A stretch of DNA of 64,000 nucleotides, taken from assembly GCF_024347515.1 (NCBI RefSeq), contig NZ_AP025492.1:3162001-3226000 (forward strand), written 5' to 3'. This DNA comes from Vibrio gigantis. Lineage in GTDB: Bacteria; Pseudomonadota; Gammaproteobacteria; Enterobacterales; Vibrionaceae. Under the pieces are notes generated by a model. That model did not search any database, was not told the DNA's origin, and was given only the letters and a program-made list of their open reading frames with translations. Below, one piece after another: positions 46,471-55,786 of this stretch (the stretch's first letter is position 1; each line of letters begins with the position of its first letter). The position numbers and the translations under genes were made by a program.

Positions 46471-48225
46471 ATGATTGATAGTCCTTTTCGTTTACCGCGT
46501 TACACGCCTTTTGGTTTGGGTGAGTCTGTTGTCGAGTGGGCAACTGGGCTATCTAAGCTAGACCGACTCTATCAAGATCGACAAGACGAGTTATCTAGCT
46601 TCGAATTCATGAATTACACCCTGGCGGCACTCAATATCGACTACTCCATTGCATCGGGAAGCACGGAAAACATTCCAGAAGAAGGTCCTGTCGTGATTGT
46701 AGCGAACCACCCACTTGGCGCCATTGAAGGTGTGATCCTAGCTGATCTCGTAGGATCAGTAAGGAAGGATGTGAAGGTATTGGCGAATGAGTTACTCAAA
46801 CGGCTACCTGAACTGGATGATCTTTTCATTGGTGTTGATGTCTTTAATGGTAAAGAGTCGAAAAGGACCAATGCCAAAGCTATTCGAGATGCCAATCATC
46901 ACCTAGCCGATGGTGGACTGCTGATCGTGTTCCCAGCCGGAGAGGTATCCAGTTACCGAAAAGGAGCAAAAACACTTACCGACATCGAGTGGAGTAAATC
47001 GGTCGCTAAGTTTGTTAAGCGCCATCAAGCGACGACGGTTCCAATCTTTATCAATGGTAAAAACAGTGAGCTTTTCTACCAAGCCGGTCGTGTGCATCCA
47101 CTATTGAGAACCGCTCTACTCGGGCGTGAACTTCTTAATAAACAGGCGACAACTATCTCTATCTCGATTGGCTCATCGATTCCGTATTCAGAAATAAAAT
47201 CGTTTGAAAAAGAGATGGATATCGTCAACTACCTAAGGCTCAACACCTATCTTATGAGTCAACAAGATAGCCCGAACACACCGACCCACGCGCCCTCTTT
47301 CGATACCCAAGTGATTGCGCCAATATCACCAGAAGTATTGGCAATCGAAATAGATTCACTCTCTGAAGAAACGAAGCTACTCGAACAAGGTGACTTCGAG
47401 GTCTATTGCACGCCAAGCCAATCTATTCCCAACTTAATGCGAGAGATTGGTCGAGTCAGAGAAGAAAGCTTTCGAGAAGTCGGTGAAGGTAGTGGGCTTG
47501 CTTGTGACTTGGATGATTATGACCTTTACTACCATCAACTGTTTGTGTGGAACAAAGCTAAGGCCGAATTAGTCGGTGCTTATCGACTGGGTATGGTCGA
47601 CAAGCTAATTGCCGAACACGGATTAGACCAACTCTATTCCCGTAGCCTGTTCAACTACAATCAAGAGTTCATCGATACCCTAGATAACAGTATTGAACTT
47701 GGTCGCTCTGTAGTGAGTAAACCTTATCAAAAGAGCCTCAATTCACTGTTACTGCTATGGAAAGGCATTGCGACTTTTGTCTCTCGACACCCTCAATATA
47801 CTCACCTGTTTGGCCCGGTCAGTATCAGTAATGATTACAGCCACAATGCGCGCCTGTTGATCGCGACTACCTTATCGATTCACCATTATGATGAAGAAAA
47901 GGCAAGCCTGGTTTCTCCGTCGTCACCACTCAATACCAGTAGTCATGTGTTCTGGCAAAATCACTTATTGTCTTCACTGGCAAGTGTGCCTCTGCTTTCC
48001 AAAGTGCTAGCTCGTATGGAGCAAGGAAAAGGCTTACCGGTACTACTACGCCAATACCTAGGGATGAATGGCAAGCTGGTGTGTTTTAACGTCGACCCAT
48101 CGTTTAATGATGCGCTAGATGGTTTGATTGTGGTGAACCTTAAGAAGGTACCATTGAAAACCTTAGGTAAGTACATGGGTCGAGAGCTTGCTCAAGATTA
48201 CCTAGAGCAGCACGCCCTACGCTGA
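46471..48225 (+). CDS. olsF: Bifunctional ornithine lipid synthase, OlsF type
   Basis: 584 residues: N-terminal PlsC-like O-acyltransferase (NHPLGAIEG at about 79-87, FPAGEVSSYRKG) and C-terminal OlsB-like GNAT N-acyltransferase (VREESFREVGEGSGL, ELGRSVVSKPYQ, LFGPVSISNDYS). This order is that of OlsF of Serratia, where one protein makes ornithine lipid by N- then O-acylation; a V. cholerae homologue works under phosphate limitation. No clear Pho box was seen here. Last gene of the cluster. Confidence 0.83.
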   Translation: MIDSPFRLPRYTPFGLGESVVEWATGLSKLDRLYQDRQDELSSFEFMNYTLAALNIDYSIASGSTENIPEEGPVVIVANHPLGAIEGVILADLVGSVRKDVKVLANELLKRLPELDDLFIGVDVFNGKESKRTNAKAIRDANHHLADGGLLIVFPAGEVSSYRKGAKTLTDIEWSKSVAKFVKRHQATTVPIFINGKNSELFYQAGRVHPLLRTALLGRELLNKQATTISISIGSSIPYSEIKSFEKEMDIVNYLRLNTYLMSQQDSPNTPTHAPSFDTQVIAPISPEVLAIEIDSLSEETKLLEQGDFEVYCTPSQSIPNLMREIGRVREESFREVGEGSGLACDLDDYDLYYHQLFVWNKAKAELVGAYRLGMVDKLIAEHGLDQLYSRSLFNYNQEFIDTLDNSIELGRSVVSKPYQKSLNSLLLLWKGIATFVSRHPQYTHLFGPVSISNDYSHNARLLIATTLSIHHYDEEKASLVSPSSPLNTSSHVFWQNHLLSSLASVPLLSKVLARMEQGKGLPVLLRQYLGMNGKLVCFNVDPSFNDALDGLIVVNLKKVPLKTLGKYMGRELAQDYLEQHALR

Positions 48226-48249
48226 TTTAGCCCGAACTGTACCTATACT

Positions 48250-48281
48250 CAAATAAGTGCGATGATTTCAGCACTTATTTG
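48250..48281 (+). promoter_or_regulatory. Perfect 11-base inverted repeat before the Crp/Fnr-like gene
   Basis: CAAATAAGTGC (48250-48260) and GCACTTATTTG (48271-48281) flank a 10-base spacer; three more outward positions can pair with one G-U. It ends 15 bases before the regulator ATG and 60 bases after olsF begins to end. Only short T-runs follow. It could be the olsF terminator or an operator for the Crp/Fnr-like protein. Confidence 0.55.
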
Positions 48282-48296
48282 GGTTAGGTTATTTTC

Positions 48297-48863
48297 ATGC
48301 ACACCTCTTTTATCGAACAACTGCAAAGCTTCGGCTTCTCAGAAAGTCAGGTTGAATCGCTAGTCTCTGTCGCCAAGCCTCTTGAGCTACCAACCAGACA
48401 CATTCTTATTAACCAAGGAGAGATGGCAGACTCAATTTACTTCGTGCTTGAAGGCTTATGTCATGCTTGCTACCTCACTGATGATGGTAAACAATACAGC
48501 AAAGAGTTCTACTGGGAACAGGACTGGATCATCGGCTTTGAGAGCCTGATAAAAAACCAAGCGTCTCCTTACCTGCTTGAAACTCTCACGCCTATCACGC
48601 TATTAGAACTGCCAATGAAGGCCGTGATCGAGTGGCGTGCCTCTAATAATCCTCTGTATTTGAAATTGTTGGAAACCCAGCTGATGCACAAGGAAAACAA
48701 AGAGCGTTTCATGTTGCTCTATACCCCAGAGCAGCGTTACCAGCTTTTCTGTGAGCACTACCCAGATCTGGAACAACGCCTCAACGACAATCAAATTGCT
48801 GCCTACCTAGGAATAACGGCGATAAGCTTGAGTAGAATTAAAGGTCGAATTAACAATAGTTAA
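48297..48863 (+). CDS. Crp/Fnr-family transcriptional regulator
   Basis: 188 residues with an N-terminal cyclic-nucleotide-binding fold (ILINQGEMADSIYFVLEGLC at about 38-57) and a C-terminal winged helix (NDNQIAAYLGITAISLSRIK). No Fnr-type cysteine cluster and no complete cAMP phosphate-binding motif, so the ligand may be something else or absent. Poor ribosome binding site (GGTTAGG), suggesting low expression. It may regulate the cluster to its left. Confidence 0.83.
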   Translation: MHTSFIEQLQSFGFSESQVESLVSVAKPLELPTRHILINQGEMADSIYFVLEGLCHACYLTDDGKQYSKEFYWEQDWIIGFESLIKNQASPYLLETLTPITLLELPMKAVIEWRASNNPLYLKLLETQLMHKENKERFMLLYTPEQRYQLFCEHYPDLEQRLNDNQIAAYLGITAISLSRIKGRINNS

Positions 48864-48920
48864 TGCCAACTGTCAGTGTGCATAGTACATTCAAAGCATC
48901 GATAACCTCTGGATGTAAAC

Positions 48921-49373
48921 ATGATCACTTGGCACTCTATTCCCTTTTCTGAACTTTCAACACAACAGCTCTATCAACTGCTGCAATTACGAGTCGACGT
49001 ATTTGTCGTTGAGCAAACCTGCCCTTATCCAGAGCTCGATGGTAAAGATACCCTTGAAGGTGTTCAGCACCTAATGGGCTATGCAGACGGAGAACTCATC
49101 GCTTGTGCTCGTTTATTGCCACCTGGTACAACTTATGACAATGCCAGTATTGGCCGAGTTGCCACCAAGCAATCAGCAAGAGGCAATGGTTTAGGACATA
49201 AGTTGCTGGTGGAAGCATTAGCTCGCTGTGAGGCATTATGGCCGAACACGACCATCGACATTGGTGCGCAAGAGCACCTAGAAAGCTTCTACGCTAGCCA
49301 TGGATTTAAAACAATCTCAGATATGTATTTGGAAGATGACATTCCACACGTAGACATGACATTAGAGAAGTAA
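48921..49373 (+). CDS. ElaA-like GNAT N-acetyltransferase
   Basis: 150 residues of the ElaA branch of GNAT: LLQLRVDVFVVEQTCPYPEL near the N-terminus and the acetyl-CoA loop IGRVATKQSARGNGLGHKLL in the middle. Substrate unknown. Its stop codon overlaps the start of the exporter gene by one base, so they are co-translated. 57 bases separate it from the regulator gene. Confidence 0.87.
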   Translation: MITWHSIPFSELSTQQLYQLLQLRVDVFVVEQTCPYPELDGKDTLEGVQHLMGYADGELIACARLLPPGTTYDNASIGRVATKQSARGNGLGHKLLVEALARCEALWPNTTIDIGAQEHLESFYASHGFKTISDMYLEDDIPHVDMTLEK

Positions 49374-50221
49374 TGTCAAATATCACTGTCGGTATCCTAC
49401 TTTTGATTGCGGGCAACCTGTTTGCTTCGCTCTCTGACGTCGCTGTGAAGCTATTGAACGGCGAAGTACCACCTCTTCAGTATATTTTTTTCCGTCAGTT
49501 GATATCTCTGTTACTAATTACTCCTTTTTGGCTGCAACAAAGCAAAGAGCAACGCCGCCTGCAACAAGCCAAGGTCACCTTAATTCGTGGACAACTGATC
49601 TTAATCGGTAGTGGATGTATGGTGGTCGCGATCACCCATATGTCTTTAGCGACAGCTAACGCGGTATTTTACGTCGCCCCATTACTGATGCTGCCTCTGT
49701 CAGTACTTCTACTAAAAGAGCAACCTGCGCTAGGCAAGGTCATCGCCACAACTGTCGGCTTTATTGGCGCGCTGATCGTGTTACGGCCATCGCAGTTTCA
49801 CTGGGCTGCACTATTTGCATTGGGGACAGCACTGACACTTGCCCTGTTTAATGTACTGGTAAGAAAACTTCCTAGTGAACAATCCGTAGTGACGACGCTG
49901 TGGTGGACAACCCTCTTCTCAATACCAGCCTCGTTAATACTGTGCTTATTGTATTGGCAACCCGTGTCTTTAGAACATCTTGGATACATAGCACTAAGCG
50001 CGACACTAATACTGAGTTACAACGGACTTGCTGTGGCCGCCTACCAAAAAGCTCACTCAAGCCAGATTGCTCTAGCTGAATATTCAGGCTTGGTGTTTGT
50101 CGCGTTAATTGGCGCTATATGGTTCGATGAAATCCCAGATACGCTAACCTTCATTGGTATTATGTTGATCATCTTACCGCTCGCACCTTTCAAGCGACCA
50201 AAAAAAAGAGCTAATGCTTAG
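49373..50221 (+). CDS. EamA-family (DMT) transporter
   Basis: 282-residue inner-membrane protein with ten predicted helices in two EamA halves (about 5-135 and 145-275). FFRQLISLLLITPFWLQQ and TAVAAYQKAHSSQ-like ending GLAVAAYQKAHSSQIALAEY fit drug/metabolite exporters. Substrate unknown. Overlap with the GNAT gene suggests that an acetylated compound might be exported, which is inference only. Its stop codon is inside a terminator hairpin. Confidence 0.85.
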   Translation: MSNITVGILLLIAGNLFASLSDVAVKLLNGEVPPLQYIFFRQLISLLLITPFWLQQSKEQRRLQQAKVTLIRGQLILIGSGCMVVAITHMSLATANAVFYVAPLLMLPLSVLLLKEQPALGKVIATTVGFIGALIVLRPSQFHWAALFALGTALTLALFNVLVRKLPSEQSVVTTLWWTTLFSIPASLILCLLYWQPVSLEHLGYIALSATLILSYNGLAVAAYQKAHSSQIALAEYSGLVFVALIGAIWFDEIPDTLTFIGIMLIILPLAPFKRPKKRANA

Positions 50222-50230
50222 CTCTTTTTT
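50202..50230. terminator. Bidirectional terminator after the EamA gene, overlapping its stop
   Basis: 12-base arms (50202-50213, 50219-50230), A6 on the left and T6 on the right, loop of five. Serves the exporter gene and the convergent ytfB. Confidence 0.88.
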
Positions 50231-50271
50231 GTCTCGTTCGTACTGTTGAGTTCGTAACTCAAGCAAGATAT

Positions 50272-50856
50272 CTATTTGCTGCGGCCAAAGCCACCATCAG
50301 ATAAACGGAAGAACATGACTGAGGTGTCGCCCTTCTCTAATTGCAGGATATCAAGTTGTCCGGTCTCAGCTAATTTGAATCGAACTAACTGACCTTTGCG
50401 AATTTGGCTGAGTGGTTTGTCTGCCCCTTCAATGCGGACTAGCGCATTTAAATCAGACAGCGATAGATCGTTGTTTCGGAAAACCTGAGCCAAGGTATCA
50501 CCTTGCTTAACTAGGTACTCCTGCCAATTTTTGTTACTCGGCTCTGATGAGCTACTCTGGGCATTTTGCTGTTCGCTTAAGCCTACGGTGTTTATTTCAA
50601 GCTCAACGCGCGATGTTGTTGGAGTAGCATCTACTTTTGGTTCTGGTAGCGGCACAAAAAGTAATATCAGTACGATCGGAGAAATCACCATCAACAGTCT
50701 TTGGTGTAACTTCGGCAAAGCACCCCAAGTTTGCGCTGTCGAGGTTTTGATTTTCTTCACATCGATCGAACTCATTTTCGCTTTGACCTGATTCAGTCGA
50801 TCCTTGAATTCTGCTAAGTGGTCAACTTTCTGCTTTTTCTTTTGACGACGATTCAT
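50272..50856 (-). CDS. ytfB: OapA/YtfB-like LysM-type cell-division protein
   Basis: 194 residues: basic cytoplasmic N-terminus, one transmembrane helix (about 53-71, LLMVISPIVLILLFVPLP), a Ser-rich linker, and a C-terminal OapA/LysM-like glycan-binding domain (YLVKQGDTLAQVFRNNDLSL at about 113-132). E. coli YtfB localises to the septum. As in E. coli it lies back to back with an fklB-type gene. Confidence 0.87.
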   Translation of the reverse strand: MNRRQKKKQKVDHLAEFKDRLNQVKAKMSSIDVKKIKTSTAQTWGALPKLHQRLLMVISPIVLILLFVPLPEPKVDATPTTSRVELEINTVGLSEQQNAQSSSSEPSNKNWQEYLVKQGDTLAQVFRNNDLSLSDLNALVRIEGADKPLSQIRKGQLVRFKLAETGQLDILQLEKGDTSVMFFRLSDGGFGRSK

Positions 50857-51069
50857 ACCACTGCGTCCTATACATTGAATACCTACAGTATAAAAACCAA
50901 AGTACCAACAGTATAGATCTTTCCGTCACAACAAGGCCCAAAGCGAGAAAATTGACATGGCTGTGATTTGGGCACGGTAAAGCGTAAGTGATCAGGGACT
51001 AGCCGTTTCTTCAAGCTGCTAATACTGGTATTCTTACCCTTTTCGTACTGACAAAAAGAGTGACTTTTC

Positions 51070-51690
51070 ATGTCTGAAGTAAAATTTGAAACTGTAGAGC
51101 AAAAAGCTAGCTACGGTATCGGTCTACAAATGGGCCAACAACTTGCTGGTTCTGGTCTTGAAGGCCTAAACGTTGACGCAATCGCTGCTGGTATCGCAAC
51201 AGCTCTAGTTGGCGACATGCCTGCTATCGAAGTTGACGAAATCAACAACGCACTACAAGAGCTACACACTCGTGGTGAAGCTGCACGTCAAGAACTAGCT
51301 AAAGCTGCAGCTGCTGACGGCGAAGCTTTCCTAGCTGACAACGCTCTTCGTTCAGAAGTAACAGTTCTTGAGTCTGGCCTTCAGTACGAAGTGCTAACTG
51401 AAGGTACTGGCGAAATCCCAACTGCAGACAAGCAAGTTCGTGTTCACTACCACGGCGAACTAACTGACGGTACTGTTTTCGACAGCTCTGTATCTCGCGG
51501 TCAACCAGCTGAATTCCCAGTAACTGGCGTAATTCAAGGTTGGGTACAAGCTCTACAAATGATGCCTGTTGGCTCTAAGTGGAAGCTATACATCCCTCAA
51601 GATCTAGCATACGGTGAGCGTGGCGCAGGTGCTGCAATCCCACCATTTGCAGCTCTAGTATTTGAAGTAGAACTACTAGCGATTCTTTAA
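51070..51690 (+). CDS. fklB: FKBP-type peptidyl-prolyl isomerase FklB
   Basis: 206-residue isomerase with the N-terminal helical dimerisation domain (about 1-90) and C-terminal FKBP domain: [60 protein letters not shown]. No signal peptide, which separates it from FkpA and fits the cytoplasmic FklB. Codon choice is biased as in highly expressed genes. Divergent from ytfB. Confidence 0.93.
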   Translation: MSEVKFETVEQKASYGIGLQMGQQLAGSGLEGLNVDAIAAGIATALVGDMPAIEVDEINNALQELHTRGEAARQELAKAAAADGEAFLADNALRSEVTVLESGLQYEVLTEGTGEIPTADKQVRVHYHGELTDGTVFDSSVSRGQPAEFPVTGVIQGWVQALQMMPVGSKWKLYIPQDLAYGERGAGAAIPPFAALVFEVELLAIL

Positions 51691-51750
51691 TTTTTATAAA
51701 AACCTTTAGTAAAACAAAATACTATAGGCAAATAAAATTGAAATAATACA

Positions 51751-51779
51751 ACGGCGATGTAACTACATCGCCGTTTTTC
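51751..51779 (+). terminator. Intrinsic terminator after fklB
   Basis: 10-base G+C-rich arms (51751-51760, 51765-51774) with loop AACT, followed by T5. Confidence 0.92.
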
Positions 51780-51824
51780 GTTTATAGTGAAAGAGTAAAT
51801 TACTTTATTACTTAAGGACGAATA

Positions 51825-52319
51825 ATGAAGAAAGTACTCATCACAGTTTTAAGCAGCCTCGCTGTTGTCTCTTGCGCTAGCACTAGCGACTCTGAACAAA
51901 CCAGTTCATCATCAGATACCAACTATTCTCAACTATCGCAAACTGCCCTGATGGCAGCGGTGAATATGTGGTCTCAACAAAATGAAACAACACCACTTGC
52001 TGATACTGTTGCTGACCAAGCGTCTGTAACCAGCGATCAAGCTATTGGTGGAATTGGTTCAATGTTGGCGCTTGCACAAAATTCACTTGGCACAGCCGAC
52101 AATAAAGAACTTGCGACACTTATTCCTGGCATGTCGAGCCTTGAGTCTACAGGTTTATCATCGCTACTAAGCTCACAAAGTGCCGTTGAAAGTGCCTTTT
52201 CTAGCCTAGGTATGGACTCATCAATGGTATCTACGTTTGCACCAATCATACTGCAAGCACTGCAATCGCAAGGTGCAACGAGTGGTTTAATGGATTCGTT
52301 AGCCGCGATTTGGAAATAG
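51825..52319 (+). CDS. DUF2780 (VcgC/VcgE-like) lipoprotein
   Basis: 164 residues: signal peptide with lipobox VVSC (Cys17), a Ser/Thr-rich stretch, then a low-charge helical domain rich in Ser, Leu and Ala (LIPGMSSLESTGLSSLLSSQ) matching the DUF2780 family first noted in V. cholerae as VcgC/VcgE. Function unknown. AAGGACG lies before the ATG. Monocistronic, with its own terminator. Confidence 0.8.
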   Translation: MKKVLITVLSSLAVVSCASTSDSEQTSSSSDTNYSQLSQTALMAAVNMWSQQNETTPLADTVADQASVTSDQAIGGIGSMLALAQNSLGTADNKELATLIPGMSSLESTGLSSLLSSQSAVESAFSSLGMDSSMVSTFAPIILQALQSQGATSGLMDSLAAIWK

Positions 52320-52349
52320 CTAATTAAAAAAGTTGGCGATTGAAATGAT

Positions 52350-52373
52350 AAGAGCACTGCGGTGCTCTTTTTT
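52350..52373 (+). terminator. Intrinsic terminator after the DUF2780 gene
   Basis: Arms AAGAGCAC (52350-52357) and GTGCTCTT (52362-52369), 4-base loop, T-run after. Confidence 0.88.
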
Positions 52374-52389
52374 GTGGGTGTAAGAAACT

Positions 52390-52445
<56 letters not shown>

Positions 52446-52456
52446 TTTTGAATAGT

Positions 52457-52532
52457 GAAGCAGAGAAGCAGAGAAGCAGAGAAGCAGAGAAGCAGAGAAG
52501 CAGAGAAGCAGAGAAGCAGAGAAGCAGAGAAG
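52457..52532. repeat. 8-base tandem repeat GAAGCAGA, nine units plus a half
   Basis: Nine perfect consecutive copies of GAAGCAGA followed by GAAG. Lies 11 bases after the 7-base array. Purine-rich on the plus strand, like its neighbour. Confidence 0.97.
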
Positions 52533-52598
52533 GCAAGAATAAATGCCAAGCATCGTGGTGCAAGTTTCAATCTTTAAATACACAAAGTCCAGATACAA

Positions 52599-52624
52599 AA
52601 AAGCCGAGCTAATGCTCGGCTTTT
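52599..52624 (-). terminator. Alpha-operon terminator downstream of rplQ
   Basis: 11-base arms (52599-52609, 52614-52624), loop TAAT. On the minus strand a U-tract follows the stem. About 20 bases after the rplQ stop. Confidence 0.92.
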
Positions 52625-52645
52625 GTATTAAGAATCTAGTATAGA

Positions 52646-53026
52646 TTACTCAGCAGCTTCTTCAGCAGCTGGGCGGTCTACAAGCTCAATGTAAGCCATT
52701 GGAGCTTTATCACCAGTACGGAAACCACATTTAAGAATGCGAGTGTAACCACCTTGGCGAGCCGCGAAACGCGGGCCTAGTTCATTAAATAGTTTTGCCA
52801 CAACTTCGTTATCACGAGTGCGAGCAAATGCAAGACGACGGTTAGCAACACTGTCTGTCTTAGCTAGGGTAATCAATGGCTCAATTACGCGACGTAGTTC
52901 TTTTGCTTTAGGCACGGTAGTTTTAATAACTTCGTGACGAACAAGAGAGCTAGCCATGTTGCTGAACATCGCTTTGCGATGACTGCTGTTGCGGTTGAGT
53001 TGACGACCACTTTTACGATGGCGCAT
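52646..53026 (-). CDS. rplQ: 50S ribosomal protein L17
   Basis: Large-subunit protein near the exit of the peptide tunnel. 126 residues beginning [20 protein letters not shown], the invariant L17 opening, with an Ala/Glu-rich tail. Last gene of the alpha operon (rpsM-rpsK-rpsD-rpoA-rplQ), 24 bases after rpoA. Confidence 0.98.
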   Translation of the reverse strand: MRHRKSGRQLNRNSSHRKAMFSNMASSLVRHEVIKTTVPKAKELRRVIEPLITLAKTDSVANRRLAFARTRDNEVVAKLFNELGPRFAARQGGYTRILKCGFRTGDKAPMAYIELVDRPAAEEAAE

Positions 53027-53050
53027 GACCTAATCCTTCTAACTTTTCGA

Positions 53051-54043
53051 TTAATCTTCAGCGATTGACGCTGGTGGCCAGTTTTCTAGACGCATGCCTA
53101 GAGAAAGACCACGTGAAGCAAGCACATCTTTAATCTCTGTAAGAGATTTCTTACCAAGGTTTGGCGTTTTAAGTAGCTCAACCTCAGTGCGCTGTACAAG
53201 ATCACCGATGTAGTGAATCGCTTCTGCTTTCAAACAGTTAGCAGAGCGAACTGTTAGTTCAAGATCGTCTACAGGACGTAGTAGGATAGGATCGAATTCT
53301 GGCTTCTCTTCCTTCTCCTCAGGTACACGTACATCACGAAGATCTACGAACGCATCCAGTTGTTCAGCTAAAATAGTAGCTGCACGACGGATTGCTTCCT
53401 CAGGTTCTAGAGTACCGTTCGTTTCCATATCGATAACAAGCTTGTCTAAATCAGTACGTTGTTCTACACGTGCCGCTTCTACAGCGTAAGCGATTTTATC
53501 AACCGGGCTGTAAGTAGCGTCAACTAGTAGACGACCGATAGGACGCTCATCTTCTTCAGTATGGATACGAGCTGAAGCTGGAACGTAACCACGACCACGT
53601 TCTACTTTGATACGCATAGCGATCTCAGCGTTGTCATCCGTTAGGTGACAAATTACGTGCTCAGGGTTAGCGATCTCTACATCACCATCGTGGGTGATGT
53701 CACCTGCAACAACAGGGCCTGAGCCTGATTTGTTCAGTGTAATAAACACTTCATCTTTGCCTTCAGCAACGCGTACAGCCAAACCTTTAAGGTTTAGAAG
53801 GATTTCCAGGATATCTTCCTGAACGCCTTCTTTAGTGCTGTATTCGTGTAGCACACCTTCAATTTCAACTTCTGTTACGGCACAACCCGGCATAGAAGAT
53901 AGAAGAATGCGGCGAAGAGCATTACCTAGAGTGTGGCCGAAACCGCGCTCTAATGGCTCAAGAGTTACTTTCGCGTGTGTCGTATTGATCTGTTCAATGT
54001 CAACAAGACGCGGCTTAAGAAATTCTGTTACAGAACCCTGCAT
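53051..54043 (-). CDS. rpoA: RNA polymerase alpha subunit RpoA
   Basis: Assembly platform of RNA polymerase and target of activators and UP elements. 330 residues: N-terminal dimerisation domain ([20 protein letters not shown] at about 28-47), flexible linker (about 235-248, EEKEEKPEF) and C-terminal DNA-binding domain with the conserved Arg in [20 protein letters not shown]. Encoded with ribosomal proteins as in all gamma-proteobacteria; S4 feedback on the operon spares it in part. Confidence 0.98.
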   Translation of the reverse strand: MQGSVTEFLKPRLVDIEQINTTHAKVTLEPLERGFGHTLGNALRRILLSSMPGCAVTEVEIEGVLHEYSTKEGVQEDILEILLNLKGLAVRVAEGKDEVFITLNKSGSGPVVAGDITHDGDVEIANPEHVICHLTDDNAEIAMRIKVERGRGYVPASARIHTEEDERPIGRLLVDATYSPVDKIAYAVEAARVEQRTDLDKLVIDMETNGTLEPEEAIRRAATILAEQLDAFVDLRDVRVPEEKEEKPEFDPILLRPVDDLELTVRSANCLKAEAIHYIGDLVQRTEVELLKTPNLGKKSLTEIKDVLASRGLSLGMRLENWPPASIAED

Positions 54044-54065
54044 TGTGTCCTCTCTTTTTTTAACC

Positions 54066-54686
54066 TTACTTAGAGTAAAGTTCGACGATCAAGTGTTCAT
54101 TGATGTCAGCTGATAGGTCAGAACGCTCAGGCATACGCTTGAATGTACCTTCCATTTTGCCAGCATCTACTTCAATCCAAGTTGGCTTTTCACGTTGTTC
54201 AGCAACTTCTAGAGCCGCTTTAATACGAGATTGCTGTTTAGCTTTCTCGCGGATAGAAACAACGTCGTTTGCCGCTACTTTGAAAGAAGGAACGTTTACA
54301 ACTTTACCGTTAACTAGAATAGACTTGTGGCTAACTAGTTGACGAGATTCAGCACGAGTAGCGCCAAAGCCCATACGGTAAACTACGTTATCAAGACGAC
54401 CTTCAAGAAGCTGAAGCAGGTTTGCACCTGTGTTGCCTTTAAGACGTGCAGCTTCTTTGTAGTAGTTGCGGAATTGTTTTTCTAGAACGCCGTAGATACG
54501 ACGAACTTTTTGCTTCTCACGAAGCTGAACGCCATACTCAGATAGACGACCGCGACGAGCGCCGTGTACACCTGGTGCGTTATCAATTTTACACTTGGTA
54601 TCGATCGCACGGACACCAGACTTAAGGAATAAGTCAGTACCTTCGCGACGGCTAAGCTTCAGCTTAGGACCCAAATATCTTGCCAT
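54066..54686 (-). CDS. rpsD: 30S ribosomal protein S4
   Basis: 16S 5'-domain binder that nucleates 30S assembly; in E. coli also the translational repressor of the alpha operon. 206 residues starting [20 protein letters not shown], with the S4 RNA-binding domain [20 protein letters not shown]. Lacks the zinc cysteines of some S4 proteins. Confidence 0.98.
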   Translation of the reverse strand: MARYLGPKLKLSRREGTDLFLKSGVRAIDTKCKIDNAPGVHGARRGRLSEYGVQLREKQKVRRIYGVLEKQFRNYYKEAARLKGNTGANLLQLLEGRLDNVVYRMGFGATRAESRQLVSHKSILVNGKVVNVPSFKVAANDVVSIREKAKQQSRIKAALEVAEQREKPTWIEVDAGKMEGTFKRMPERSDLSADINEHLIVELYSK

Positions 54687-54717
54687 GATCTTTCTCCAAT
54701 ATTCCTAGAAACGAAAC

Positions 54718-55113
<396 letters not shown>

Positions 55114-55126
55114 CTACCTTATCCGA

Positions 55127-55483
55127 CTATTTCTTGATCGGCTTGCGCGGACCCTTACGGGTGCGAGCGTTGGTTTTAGTACGCTGTCCACGTAGTGGTA
55201 GACTGCGACGATGACGAAGACCGCGGTAACAGCCAAGGTCCATAAGACGCTTGATGTTCATCGATACTTCACGACGTAGATCACCTTCTACAGTGTACTT
55301 AGCTACACCATCACGCAGTTGATCGATCTGCTCTTCAGTTAGTTCACTGATCTTAGCATCTTCAGCAATACCCACTTCAGCTAGAATAGCTTGAGAGCGA
55401 GTTTTACCGATACCGTAGATTGCAGTAAGTGCAATTACAGAATGCTTATGATCAGGAATGTTAATGCCGGCTATACGGGCCAT
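55127..55483 (-). CDS. rpsM: 30S ribosomal protein S13
   Basis: Head protein touching the P-site tRNA and forming bridges to L5. 118 residues: [20 protein letters not shown] and [20 protein letters not shown]. First gene of the alpha operon, so its initiation region carries the S4-responsive leader. Confidence 0.98.
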   Translation of the reverse strand: MARIAGINIPDHKHSVIALTAIYGIGKTRSQAILAEVGIAEDAKISELTEEQIDQLRDGVAKYTVEGDLRREVSMNIKRLMDLGCYRGLRHRRSLPLRGQRTKTNARTRKGPRKPIKK

Positions 55484-55585
55484 TATTCACTCCTAAGGGG
55501 TTCATAAAAGAATTATCCGCAGCAAAGCCCGTTATGGATACGCTGCGGCATACTACTTCTTTTGCACGCAAAAGGTAGGCCGAGG
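55484..55585 (-). promoter_or_regulatory. Alpha-operon leader (S4-responsive ribosome binding region)
   Basis: Roughly 100 bases of untranslated RNA before rpsM. It contains GTATCC...AACGGGCTTT followed by a pairing GC-rich stretch and AGGAG before the ATG, the arrangement of the E. coli alpha mRNA pseudoknot at which S4 traps the ribosome. Recognised by partial sequence likeness and position; the pseudoknot has not been folded. Confidence 0.65.
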
Positions 55586-55614
55586 AATATACTCGACTCT
55601 ACCTTGTATTTCAA
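55586..55614 (-). promoter_or_regulatory. Sigma-70 promoter of the alpha operon
   Basis: On the minus strand TTGAAA (55614-55609), a 17-base spacer, and TATATT (55591-55586): a near-consensus promoter between rpmJ and rpsM. It would start transcription near 55579 and give the alpha-operon leader. Confidence 0.75.
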
Positions 55615-55631
55615 GTAAAAATTTCTGCTAA

Positions 55632-55745
55632 TTAGCCTTGGCGTTGCTTATGCTTTGGCTCACTGCAAATCACGCGAACGACACCGTTACGCTTGATAAC
55701 TTTACAGTTACGGCAGATTTTTTTAACGGAAGCACGAACTTTCAT
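55632..55745 (-). CDS. rpmJ: 50S ribosomal protein L36 (zinc-ribbon form)
   Basis: 37-residue protein [20 protein letters not shown]... with Cys11, Cys14, Cys27 and His32 forming the zinc site, so this is the zinc-containing paralogue. Many bacteria also encode a zinc-free L36 repressed by Zur; none is in this window. Last gene of the spc operon, following secY by 41 bases. Confidence 0.96.
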
Positions 55746-55786
55746 TGCTAAACTCCGTAAATGGAATCGAAATTGTTACCACCGAA

